From the NCBI RefSeq assembly GCF_016801865.2, contig NC_068937.1, positions 133,436,455 through 133,500,454 of the forward strand: a stretch of 64,000 nucleotides of DNA. The letters run 5' to 3'. Below are positions 18,001-28,801 of the stretch, in pieces; the stretch's first letter is position 1, and each line of letters begins with the position of its first letter. The notes below the pieces were generated by a model that worked only from the letters and a program-made list of their open reading frames with translations, had not been told where the DNA came from and searched no databases. Made by a program: the position numbers and the translations under genes. The stretch is from Culex pipiens pallens (Eukaryota > Arthropoda > Insecta > Diptera > Culicidae).

Positions 18001-20499
18001 TTTCATTTCAAATGTTATTTAAAAAAATAAAACTTTGAAATTCTTAACAATCCAAAATTTGAAAAGTCTTACATTTGATTGAAAAAAAAAACAAATTCCT
18101 AAAATTCAAGAATTCTTAAATTCTGAGTCCTAAAATTCTCGAACTCTTAACTTTTAAAACTTTAAATTTCTAAAACTTAGAAATATCAAAATTTCAAAAT
18201 AAAAAAAAAATATAAAAAAACTTGAAAGAATTCTAAATATGAAATTCAGGAATTTTATTTCAAATGATTTATGTTTTTCAAAATATCTTAAAATTAAAAG
18301 TTTTAAATTCTAAAAATAATCCAAAATTAAAAAAAAATTCTAGAGTACTAAAATTCTCGTATTCTTAAGTTTGTATGCTTAAAGTTTTTAAACTTTAAAA
18401 TATAAAAATTCCAAAAGGGACCATTCAATAAAAAAAAATTACAAAATATTGATCCTTGCACTGTAACTTGGATTTGGCCCGCACTTTTCTCTCGCACTTT
18501 TGACAACAAAATTTCCAAAAACTAGGCAACCAGCAGTTGTTTATTTACATTTCCAGTCGCAGTTTCCACCAAACTTGACATTCGCACTTTAAATTTGCGA
18601 TTGACAAGTGAGCAACATCGGCTCGCTTTGATAATTTTTTGAGAAAATTAAAATTTCCCAAGCCATTTTGACAAGTCGCAATAGTGCGATCGATAGCAAT
18701 AATTTAGTGCGAAGTCCAAGTTAGTGAGAATTGCGCAATATTTATGGAAATTTAAAGAATTCTAAATATGAAATTCAATAATTTTGTTATTTAACAGTTT
18801 CAAAATTTATGTTATTTCTCCCCCCCCTCCCCCCCCCTTCTTTCAAAATCGTTCCGGAAAATAAGGGAGGTTTTCTCGAAAACCTTCAACATTTTAGAAG
18901 GCTAATAAACTTGAAAGGAGTTAGGAATGTTTATAATCATATTTATCATGTTTGAGCTTGTTTAAAAATATTGCAAAATTTTATTACATTCCGAGGGATT
19001 TTTACTTTTTAACATTTCGATGCCAACATTTCGAAAAGCGTCATGTACACACCATCCTTTTTGAGAAAAACGCATTTAAATGTTGAGCATCCATTTTCAA
19101 TTCCCATTTTAATATAAAAGCAAAATAAGATGTTCTAATGATAACAAACGATGAAAAACGTTGCTTTTATTGATACTTGATCATCCAAATTTAATTAAAC
19201 ATTATTTTTCGTAATTTTATTTGAGAAAAACAAACATAATTTCTTTTGAAATCACCAACGTCTATATCACCATTGAGGGGGACGCTTTGTTATGATTCGT
19301 TTTTCTTCGCCGAATGTACATGGCGCTTTTTTCATGATGCTTTTTTTTCGTCACGTGGTTCATGTAGTCTTTTATTTGACAGCTTGACAGGGCTATATAA
19401 ACAGGGACTGCTGATGGCAGAGATTTTGTTTATGTTACTTTATTTAAAATCATGATTAAACAGACTTTACTGAAGTAACTTTTGCTCATTTTTGGTGGAG
19501 AGGTAGCTCATTACGAGTACTTTCAGAATATGCAATAATCCAGAATATGTCAAAATGTACATGATGCCTTTTGAAATGTTACCGTCGATTTTTAAGTTTA
19601 GTTTGTCGTATACTTTGAGAAATCACATGTCCCACCAAGTATTTTCTTGCACGGAATCACCGAGTTTTATGAAGCATTAATTATGACTTGGTTTAGCAAA
19701 AGGATCACAAATAAGAGTGATAAACTGCTTACTGGGGCGAATAGGAACCGACGGGACAATTATGCTTAGAAACACAGAAATCGGTCGAAAAATAGAGCAA
19801 ACGGCAGTACAGTACAGAAAAAAGCATTCTTTTCGCAAAAAAAAAATGTGATGCTTAGAATCGAAAAACTACCTAATTGTAGGTAAGTTCCACATTTTTT
19901 ATTTATTGAAGAAATGTTTTTTTTTTTCGAAAAATCTCAGCAACAAAATAAATAATAATCAAGGCATTTGCCACGAGTGTTCCCTCAATCGCCTCCCCGC
20001 AGATAAGAGCAGCAAAAAGTCGTGTTGATAGCGACAAATGAATTACCTCCTCCTACATTATCAAAGCTAGAAAACTCGTCCAAGTACACGCTCGGCAAAC
20101 AGAAAAGCACCTTTAACTAGCTCACCGTTTTCAGCGTGAGTTTTATCACGACGGCGACGACGACGCCTCCTCGGTGTGCTTTATCGGTTCCGTCGCTTTA
20201 ATTACCTACTTCTAGCTCCTAACTGTAATATGCAACGAGTCTGTTCTATTGCGATGCAATTATCTGTTTAGTGTTTTGCACCTGCACAAAATTGATATTC
20301 AATTCTGGAGTACATTTTTAAAATTTCGTATGGTTTTAAACAAATCTATTTTCATTCTCTAAGAATTTCGCCCATTTCAATGTTTGTTATTGAATTCCTG
20401 ATCGATTCGTTCCCACAAGGCCACACACTTACATCCCGTTTCCTCGTGAATTTGCGTAATTTCCTCCTCCCGGAGCAGCAGCGAAGATTTGTTGCCCAT
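15077..20499 (-). CDS. Chp1: Calcineurin B homologous protein 1 (CHP1)
   Basis: Exon 1 (20499-20433) and exon 2 (15579-15077) splice in phase 1 across a 4.85-kb intron to give 189 residues (human CHP1 has 195). The N-terminus MGNKSS is an N-myristoylation signal. EETGFTPNQIERLYSRF, LAINPLCERI and the C-terminal DVEQKMSIRFLN are family hallmarks. CHP1 is an EF-hand protein that binds and stabilises plasma-membrane Na+/H+ exchangers and other partners. EF3 (DLDDDETISREE, 117-128) looks Ca2+-competent. EF4 (from residue 158, DSMGQGKITFDD) has Met at position 3, Gln at 5 and Asp at 12, so its Ca2+ affinity is doubtful. Donor GTAAGT, acceptor CCCCACAG. The gene converges on Sec23, and its intron is mostly transposon and AT-rich repeat. 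Confidence 0.95.
15878..16823. mobile_element. Nested TA-flanked TIR element with GGGGCAGGGG ends
   Basis: 946 bp with ends GGGGCAGGGGGGGCAGAATGG and the inverse, flanked by TA at 15876-15877 and 16824-16825. The motif GGGCAGAATGG(A/G)CCA recurs inside both ends in inverted orientation (15898, 16255, 16578-16620), giving layered subterminal repeats. No open transposase frame. It interrupts the hAT-like element and is therefore the younger insertion. Confidence 0.85.
17197..17265 (-). repeat. tRNA-like sequence inside the hAT-like element
   Basis: On the minus strand an A-box-like TGGTGGTAGAGGCGCAG is followed about 40 nt later by a B-box-like GGGGTTCAAATCCTG, a tRNA-like promoter pair. The arms do not make a convincing full cloverleaf, so this is more likely a degenerate tRNA-derived fragment than a working tRNA gene. 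Confidence 0.4.
17486..18458. other. AT-rich Chp1 intron sequence, no gene seen
   Basis: Long runs of imperfect AAATTCTAAAAT-type repeats, several partly duplicated within the block (compare 17875-18000 with 18105-18250). Looks like decayed tandem duplication; no exon supported. Confidence 0.5.
18459..18726. mobile_element. Small inverted-repeat element
   Basis: The left end CACTGTAACTTGGATTT and the inverted right end CACTAACTTGGACTT match apart from small gaps, and GCAC-containing sequence follows inward in each. About 270 bp, no coding potential, no clear target duplication. Likely a decayed MITE in the Chp1 intron. Confidence 0.5.
19059..19310 (+). repeat. Dispersed repeat, copy 2 (partner 10547-10812)
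   Basis: Same family and orientation as 10547-10812, differing by small indels and substitutions. Located in the Chp1 intron. From here to the Chp1 first exon (19310-20432) I see no other feature. Confidence 0.75.
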
Positions 20500-20542
20500 T
20501 TTAAGTTTTTAGCGACGAGTTCAAAGTGCGTTGTTTCCCTAA

Positions 20543-20717
20543 ATTAGGTTTTACGCCGACTCGATTTGGAGGTTAGAAAGGAGTGCACTGTTTACATGGA
20601 CTTAGCACAGTTCGATGCGGTCGTCGATTTTGTTCGGGGAAATTCGTCGACAATCGACGAAGACCATGTAAACAGTGCACACGAACTGTCAAATGACGTC
20701 ACGGTGTAAAACCTAAT
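20543..20717. mobile_element. 175-bp inverted-repeat element just upstream of the Chp1 start codon
   Basis: Outer arms ATTAGGTTTTAC / GTAAAACCTAAT and inner arms GTGCACTGTTTACATGG / CCATGTAAACAGTGCAC are inverted around a centre near 20630. It begins 43 bp upstream of the Chp1 ATG, so it lies in the Chp1 5' UTR or promoter. Either a MITE or a promoter-associated hairpin; no target duplication seen. Confidence 0.6.
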
Positions 20718-21107
20718 TGCGAGCAGCACGACTGGTGTAAATAACTGTTCTTGTTGTGAACGAACCACCTTGACGGAGGCACACACAAACACACGCGCGC
20801 GGAAGCACCGGAGGAGTAATCGGAACGGAACACAAAACTTTTGCTTCCAGCTCGTTGCCGTGACTTTGGATGAATGACGAGTCAGCCAGAGGAGGGTGGT
20901 TTTTTTACACAAATACACACCGTCAAGCAAAAACAACAACAACAAACGATGACAGACGCGGCGTGTCTGTTTGTTGACTCCCTTCAGGAGTTTAGGTTTG
21001 ATTGGCTGGAAAGAGAACAGTGGAATTTGATGCAGCTGAATTGGCCAAAAAAAAAGCTGGAACAATTACAGGCGGCAAAAAAAATCAAAATTTCAATGTA
21101 AATTAAA

Positions 21108-21215
21108 GTGCAATCAATTAAAAGCAATTTAAAATGCATTCCCCTGCGTTTAGTGTCATTTTAAGCTTGTTTGGGTTCGTTCAAAAATCCTTAGAATTTT
21201 TGAAAATATTCGATG
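21108..21215 (+). repeat. Dispersed repeat, copy 2 (partner 13160-13260)
   Basis: Shares AAAATGCATTCCCCTGCG and flanking sequence with the Sec23-intron copy. Intergenic. The following AT-rich stretch to 21850 shows no gene. Confidence 0.6.
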
Positions 21216-21853
21216 TTCACAGCAAAAAGCAAAAAGTTTGTTTTTTGATATTTTGTTTGCATTTTCTGAAAACTAATTATTCCAAAACAACTGAACTAGT
21301 GAGTAGTGTAAAATACATTTTAAACACTGTTTTCATTCAAATATTGATGCTATGCTTTCATTCATTCATTCATTGTTATTTCAATTTTTAATTGTTTTCA
21401 TTTTTGTTGTTTTTTTACACTTCTGTTTCTGGTTGGCAAACTTCGAATAAAATCTGTACCGTACCTTATAAGGTCCTTTAAAAAAAACACAAAAATCCTC
21501 GCAAAAATCATTAAACAAAAATAGAATTTTAGAGTTATTCCATTTAAAAAATAACATTTTCTTAGTTCAAAAAATTTATTTTTATTGTATCTTGAAATTA
21601 AAAAATTCAAAAAGTAATTTGTTACATTATTTCAACATTTAAAAGAATCTAAAATTAATCAAAAGAACATTCAAAACTTTAACATACCAGAAACATGAAA
21701 AAAATCAAGGACTCGAATATTTAATGCAGGATTTAAGATTTTTTCGAATATTTAAAACTCTAAATATATATTTTTAATGAATTCTAAAATTTAAAAGTTC
21801 TAAAATGCTACTACTTCTTCAATTTTGAATTTGAAAAAAAATGTTACTTACTT

Positions 21854-22048
21854 TTACCGCTCATACAACCTCCGGGTCATGAGCTGTCTCCAGATGCGCT
21901 GCCACTGGACTCGGTCCTGGGCTGCTACTCTCCAATTCCGCTGCGGAACTCCCACGCTTTCCAGATCTTCCTCCACTTGGTTCAACCACCTTGCACGTTG
22001 CGCCCCCCTCCGCCGCGTTCCAACCGGCTCCGAATGGAGCACTTCCAT
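21854..22048 (-). pseudogene. C-terminal tail fragment of a non-LTR retrotransposon pol protein
   Basis: A 64-codon open stretch encodes RRRGAQRARWLNQVEEDL followed by NWRVAAQDRVQWQRIW. This arrangement is typical of the extreme C-terminus of RTE-type and related endonuclease/reverse-transcriptase proteins. No reverse transcriptase or endonuclease domain lies nearby, so it is a 5'-truncated relic. Family placement comes from remembered motifs. Confidence 0.55.
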
Positions 22049-22499
22049 TCGAGCAGTTTTTGCTTTTTTCTACAATGTATTTCTTATGGAGCGAACTGTC
22101 AAACTGTTTCGTACATGGTACACTTTGTACGCCGGGAAAGGTAACCAGACCGTAAGTTACTTCAAAGTTATTAAAAAAATTGTATACAACCATCAAAAAA
22201 TCTAATTTCTAAAGTTTTTATATTTTAAATTTTGGAATCTTAGAAATTTTATCTCCAGCGGACTCTCTCTGTGCCGATATTGAAAGGACCGTCGAAAACG
22301 GGAGGTATCAAATTATAGAACGAAAAAATCAAAACATGCTATTTGAAGTCACTGAAAAATAAATTGACAGATAGAGTGTATTGATATCGAGAAAATTGAC
22401 AGTCATAGAGCCGACTGTATTTGCATTTTTGAATATTTCTGGCAAAAATGAATGATTAAAAAAATTTAATAAAATATTTTCTCTTTTAATAATTTGAAT

Positions 22500-22545
22500 A
22501 CTGAGCTATACCCTTTCTCGGCCTATTAATATTATCGGCATATCG
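22500..22545 (-). repeat. Fragment of the TAGGGGAA MITE family
   Basis: GCTATACCCTTTCTCGGCCT followed by ATTAATATTATC resembles the inverted right end of the element at 63635-63874. A decayed end only; the opposite terminus is not evident. Confidence 0.45.
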
Positions 22546-22779
22546 TAAAGTGTGTTTGATTATTCGAAAGAAATGAATAGTTAATTTATAAATTAAATTA
22601 ATTCGAAAAATAAATAAAAACGAGCAGTAAATTGCAGAATCAGTCTTTTACTTACTTTTGGAGAATGAATTTGTGATTGATGTAAATGCAAAATAAAATG
22701 TGTTTTGTTTGCTAAAAGAAAGTCTCGGCATAAAATAGCGGCAAATTGGGTCCTCAAATGAAGTTTAAATTTGTGATAT

Positions 22780-23090
22780 TATTGCTCATATCGATAAAGC
22801 TTATTTTTCTGGGTACAATGACCCTTTGAAGACCCCAAAGGATTTAAAATGGATTTTTAATTGAATTTAAAAAAAAATAACTTCACGGTCCTTCTTGACA
22901 GAAAAGGTCCTACTTGACAGCTCGTTCCAAGGGGACCATAGTTGATCCATCGAAAAAATGTTGTCTTGTCAATATTTTTTTTTTGCGTAAAATGAAAAAA
23001 AGTGATCAGAAATGGTTTTTAATCGTGTTTTTTACCGTTGTACATAAAAATTGACATAGGGCTTAAGCTCCCAATTGCAAAAGTGATAAA
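22780..23090 (-). repeat. Dispersed foldback repeat, copy 2 (partner 6500-6870)
   Basis: Reverse-complement relative of 6500-6870: AAAGCTTATTTTTCTG, ATAGTTGATCCATC and ACATAGGGCTTAAG all correspond. Carries TGACAGCTCGTTCCAAGGGG at its centre, shared with the other copy. Confidence 0.7.
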
Positions 23091-23179
23091 AATAGGCCCA
23101 AAAGCTTAGTGTGATGATAATGGTTAAATTTCCCCTCGTTGCAATTATGAGGTAAAATAATTTAAGGAACTAAAAATCT

Positions 23180-23580
23180 CAATCAATTCAATTCAATTTA
23201 TTCGCTCTACAGCATTGCCTTGGCGTTCTCAATTGCGAGATTCCTACTCGAAACTAGGTGTTCGAAGGCTTGATTGTTGAGGCAATTGCAAACCTCTTTT
23301 TACACCTTAGCTTCCATCCACCCCGGGATTCGAACTGACGACCTTTGGATTGTTAGTCCAACTGCCTACCAGCGACTCCACCGAGGCAGGGACCCAGGGA
23401 GACGACTCCTACACCTGGACTGAGCTAACGACCTAACCTTTTAAGGTTAGTCCGGGGCCAACATTTACTTCCCGTCCGACGGAAGGCGTGATCAGACAAA
23501 TCTCGTCTCGAAAAATGCCACCGGGACCGTCTGGGATCGAACCCAGGCCGACTGGGTGAGAGGCAATCACGCTTACCCCT
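23180..23580 (-). mobile_element. tRNA-derived SINE with perfect 11-bp target duplication
   Basis: Flanked by ACTAAAAATCT on both sides (23169-23179 and 23581-23591), which fixes the ends. On the minus strand the head carries a tRNA-like B box (GGGTTCGATCCC), the middle a second tRNA-like stretch (CAATCCAAAGGTCGTCAG, then GTTCGAATCCCGGGG), and the tail ends in A/T-rich AATTGAATTG repeats. The CAGGTGTAGGAGT-GTCTCC and CAATCCAAAGGTCGTCAG blocks recur in the element at 31618-32003, so the two are related. Confidence 0.9.
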
Positions 23581-23902
23581 ACTAAAAATCTAGAGTAACG
23601 TATTTATGAAAAGGTCGTATGAAAATGCCGAAAGCGAAATCAGCAAATCATTACTTTTGGTTTAGGGTGTATTGATTATGAGTGTTCTCCCTTCAGAAAT
23701 CATCGCCATATCGGGGAGCTTTAAAAACTTCAACCCTGCTCCTGCTCTTTTGAAGCTGTCATTCGTGTGCATTTTCTGAACGCGAAAAAAACACGCGAGT
23801 GTCTCTTCAAATTTGGGGAGCGGCTTTTTCCAACTATTTCCCGTGAAAATACACCGTATTTTCCGGTAGTTTACCTTCCCTCCGGTTCAACGACCTACAC
23901 CG

Positions 23903-26900
23903 ATGGAGGAACCGGCAAAGGACCAACCGGCCGAGGCGTCGCCCGAGCAGAAAAACGGAAAATCTTCCCACTCGGATGAGGGTGAGTTTTTATTGTATTT
24001 TGCTTTGTAATTGTTGGAATAAATAAAAACGGTTTGTCGCAAAATTAACACTCTCGGAAGTCCGGTCCGTTTCGCGAGCGCGCGTGCACGTTAGCTTTTA
24101 AGACTGCAGTCACACAAAAATACCAACATTTTTGCCGGAAATCTTTCCTTTTATTGCAAGTTGAGTTTCAAGCAATGTTTACACTGAGAGAAGTTCGTCC
24201 TGTAAAGTCTGCGAAAATGATGGGTGAGTGTGATGATTTGCTCCGATGGAAATTAACAGTTAATTTTTTTGTTTTTTTTTTCTCTTTAGGGTTGAAACGA
24301 CCTGCTGAGGGTGATCCGGTGCCGGCTCGTCCGGTTAAAGCGCTGCGGCTGGCCGCGACCCCGTCAAACATCGCCATCAATGGGCGCTACCAGGAGGTCA
24401 AGTTCCGGAAGCAATTTGCGGAAAAGTGGAGTCGGAAGGAGCCCATTCGGGGGGCTGGATACGAGCTGAAGAACGAACCGTTTCAGCTGGGGGTTTTGGA
24501 GAATTTTCTGCGGGAGGACGCGGACCAGGTGGAAGTGACGCGGGAGCTGGAGCGGGAGTTTAGCGAAATGGAGTGGCGCCGGAAGCAGATGGATTTGTAC
24601 GAGTTTTACCAGACGATGGATTTGTGCAGCGTGCGGAAGGAGTTCCTGGCGGGGTTCTATCGGAATCTGCGCGAGAAGGTCATGCCGTTGATGCAGCAGC
24701 TGACGGGGATTAAGTTGACGCACGTGTCGGCGTCTTGTTCGATGTACAACGCGGGAGATTATTTGCTGGTGCACGACGATCTGCTGACGGACCGCAGAAT
24801 CGCGTTCGTGTACTACCTGAGTCCGTGGGAAGGTCACCGGGTGTGGACGGAAGCGCACGGTGGCGCGTTGGAACTGTTCCGAGCGGATGAGAACCTGCTG
24901 CCGGTTTTCCCCGTGAAGGATAAGGTCTACCCGCGTAACAACCAGCTGGTGTTTTTCAAAGTAAGCGAAAAGTCTTTCCACCAAGTCGGCGAAGTGACCA
25001 CCTTCGAGTACCCCCGGCTGACCATCAACGGATGGTTCCACGGTCCCATCGATCCGCACCACGTGCCACATTCTTCCATCATCATCGACACGCACTATTT
25101 CGCCCCCGTTGCGGACGAGATCCAACTCTCCGAGTGGGTCAACAACGTCTACCTAATCGACGAAGTCAAGCTCAACATCCAGAAAAAGGTGGAAATGTTC
25201 TCCGAAGTCTCCCTCGAAGAGTTTCTCACGCCAGAAATCTTCACCGTCATGAGTAACACCCTCCGCAAAACCCCCGACGTCAACTGGACCATCAAAGGGC
25301 CCGCCCACCTGCGCAAGTACGAAGTCCTCGACTTTAGCTCGCTCAAACCAGGCCCCCTCCAGGACCTCTACAAGCTGTTTACGTGCGACGCAATGTTCCG
25401 CCTGCTGCTCGAGTACACCGAACTCGACCTGTCCGGCCCCAAGGCCAAAACGCCCACCTGTGCCATCGAGTTGCAGCGCTGGCAGAAGAGCTGCTACACC
25501 GTCCTCGGCGATCCGTCCTCGTACTCGGACTGCGCGCTCGACCTGCTGTTCTTCCTGAACGCCCAGGACAACGTCGGCGTGGTGACGTACCTGGTTCCGG
25601 AAGGTGACCAGCGCCCGAGCAGCAACTCCGCGGGCGATGACGACGACGATGGGGATGAGGACGACCCGGTCCTGCTCACCGTTTATCCCAAGAATAACGT
25701 ACTGAACGTGGTTTACCGGGCCGAGGGAACCACCAAGTTTACCAAGTACGTGTCCCGGAACGTGTTTCTGGAGCAGGAACAGCTGCAGCTGAAGCAGCAG
25801 CAGGAGCAGCGTCGGGAGGAGGATAAGAAGGAGGAAGGCGACGAGGACGAAGACGACCAGCAGAAAGCGGGACATCCGTACACGTACATTTTGGCGTGTA
25901 GTTACAAGGAGTGAAAATAAAAGGTTTTCTTGAGCAAAAAGTTAAATTGGTTGTTTTTTTCTTTCTTTTCTTGGTGTCCAGTACGAAATTCCAGTAGTTT
26001 CAGAAACAAAAGGATATCAAGTCGAATTTCACCCTTTCTTCCCACTTCTTCACAGACACCATCCACATCTACGCGACGCTGGCCTTCATCGTGGTCATCA
26101 TCGTGATCGGCGTGCCGATGTGGTGGAAGACGACCGAGGTGTACCGGGTGTCGCTGCCGTACGCCGAGATCGAATCCCTCGACGCCGCCCCCATCAAGGC
26201 CACCATCCGGATGGGGCTGTTTGTGGGGTCGTCCCGCGAGCGGCGCGACATTTTGGCCTTCGAACTGCGCAAGAAGTTTGAGAATAATTGTGAGTTTTTG
26301 CTTGATCTTTTGATGTAGAGTCGATCTTAACCCAACCGTTGGTATTGCAGTTGTGTTCAACCTTGAGCTGGAGGACTTTACCCTGGAACCGGAGGTTATG
26401 AAGGCCGCCAAGACTCCGGCAGCACTCGAGGCGGCAATTTTGAAGCGTTATCCACTTGGGTTGGGTGAATTCGTTCTGATCGAGTGGTCAAAGTTAGGCG
26501 AGGACGTCCTGGTGACCTCCGAGCGATCGGCGTTCATATCCGAGAGTGCAAGTGAGTTGATCGTCTTCATCTAGGTCAACAACGATCAGTTGACCCTTGT
26601 TTCGTTACAGCTTCCTTGAAGATCTACCAAGTCCTCTCCTCGTGGATCCTCCAAGAGTACAAACTGAAGGCGATCCTCGGCTCGAAGGACATGCAAACCA
26701 CCAAAGGTCGTCAGCTGCGTCTCAACACGGCCCCGATGCAACCGCACTACGAAGTGCTCATCTCCGTCATCAACCCCCGCCCGGACGTTCAGCGAGTTCA
26801 CTGGAACGCCCGCGCAGCCGCAGAAAACTACATCGTGCCCTTCCTCACCGAACTCTCCACGATCGCCAACTTCACCGTCAAGACCCAGTGGGCGTACCAG

Positions 26901-28737
26901 GTCGAGATCCAAAACTCCCCCCTCAAACAGGTCCAGGACGATTCCAAACTCCGCCGGCACTACGCCATCACGGAGGACGTCCTCCCGCACGTGATCACCT
27001 CCTTCGAGAAGAAGCTCGGCAACCAAATCTCCAACGATCCCGCAATTCACCTGGTCGTGTACGTCCCCCCTTGCGAACTGGCCCCACTTCGAATCTACCG
27101 CAAGGACGGGACGCGCGCTTCCGCCGATAACGTGGAGGCGTTCACCTCGGCCAAGTGGGGTGGAATCGTGCTGGCCAACCCGAAGGACGAAACCATTCTG
27201 AACTGGTTGAACAGCTCGGAGCACTCGGAGGTGTACGTGAGCTCGCAGGACGTGATGCCGGCGATGTTGTACCAGCTGAGGAAGATCTTCGATTTGGAGA
27301 ATAATGTGAGTAGCGAGCATCTTTAAAAAAATCTACAAATTTGTATGACGCAATCTCACTTCTGGGGGATCGTTCCACGTGGCCTTCAAATTTAAAATAG
27401 TCGTAAAAAACGTTAATTTAAAAAAAAAATAAACAGTTAGGAACCATCCATAACCACGTGGACACTTTTTCGGAAATCTAAAAAAAAATCTATGATTTTT
27501 AAATTTTTTAAAGATTCCAAAAATTTTAAAAAACATAAAAAAAATAAAATTATTACAATTCTAAAACAAATTAGAAACACAAAAAAATCCTAAAATTTTA
27601 AAAACTCTATAAAACTATAAAAATAAAAATAATAAAAATGTCAAAAATATGAATATTCTTAAAACGCTCAAAATTCCAAAAGTTCAAAAATTCTTAAAAT
27701 TTGCAAAACTTTAAAAATTATGAAAATTTCTAACAAAATTGAACAATTTTTTTTTTTCCCTGGGCCTTGTAAAGTCAAGGGGCATGATTTGATCCTAGTG
27801 CATTAGTTAAAATTTGGGTATACATTCTTTTTTATAAGCACTATGGACACCACTTCATGCTACGAGAACTCGCTTTGTCGCAGCCCCAGGGCTTAAGCGT
27901 TGACCGAAAAGCTGTCTTCGTGAACTAGGTAGTTCTCCGATAGTGAAAATATCACAATTGCACAAGACACCGCTGCTTCTGTGACTTTTTCACTATCACA
28001 ATGTGGGATTTAGGTTGGGACTTCAGGATAGTACAATTGTGTTGTTGCTTAGCATTAGCATTTAAAATAAATCTGTATCCTTTACAAATCTATTTGATGT
28101 TCAAGTTAGTTAGTTAGTTAAGTTAAAGTAATGCTGTCAATAAACTTTGATTGATGTAGAATACTAGGCATTCTTTTATGTCAAATTGTCCATAGAGTCT
28201 CGATCAATCAACAATGTAATGATATCGGACAAAATTCGTTGATCTGTTGAACTAACGGTTTTCGGATTATGATTGTATCGACCATTGTTGCGAATCGAGG
28301 AACTACGGATCTTTTGACGTAAATGGTCATTTCTTTTTAAATTCGCGATTTCAATCCTATTTGTATATCAGTTCACAAATTTTTATTGTTTTTTGATAGA
28401 AGTAGTACTGCAACAGTTAAAGGAACGTTTAGTTTTGAACATTAAGTTTATAAGATTTTAGTTTGAAATTAAGATTTTCAATCCAAAGTAGTTAGCAAAT
28501 GAATATTTGGACTTAAATGAATAATTGAATAAGTTGGACTTATGAATAACATACAACTGTGCATTTATTCTAGATTCAGATCCATACAGCGTCAGTGTTT
28601 ATTTGGTCGAAGTGAACTAATTCATTGGCAGATCTGGTTCTAGTTGTAATGTACGACAAGACTACTGACGGACGTGACAGGACGAGGGCCCAGTTTAGAG
28701 GTTTCGACATCAACGATGTGCGGCTGGATCACCCTCC

Positions 28738-28801
<64 letters not shown>

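Noticed and set aside
24364..25875. Minus-strand open frames opposite OGFOD1
   Set aside because: Antisense shadows of the coding exon.
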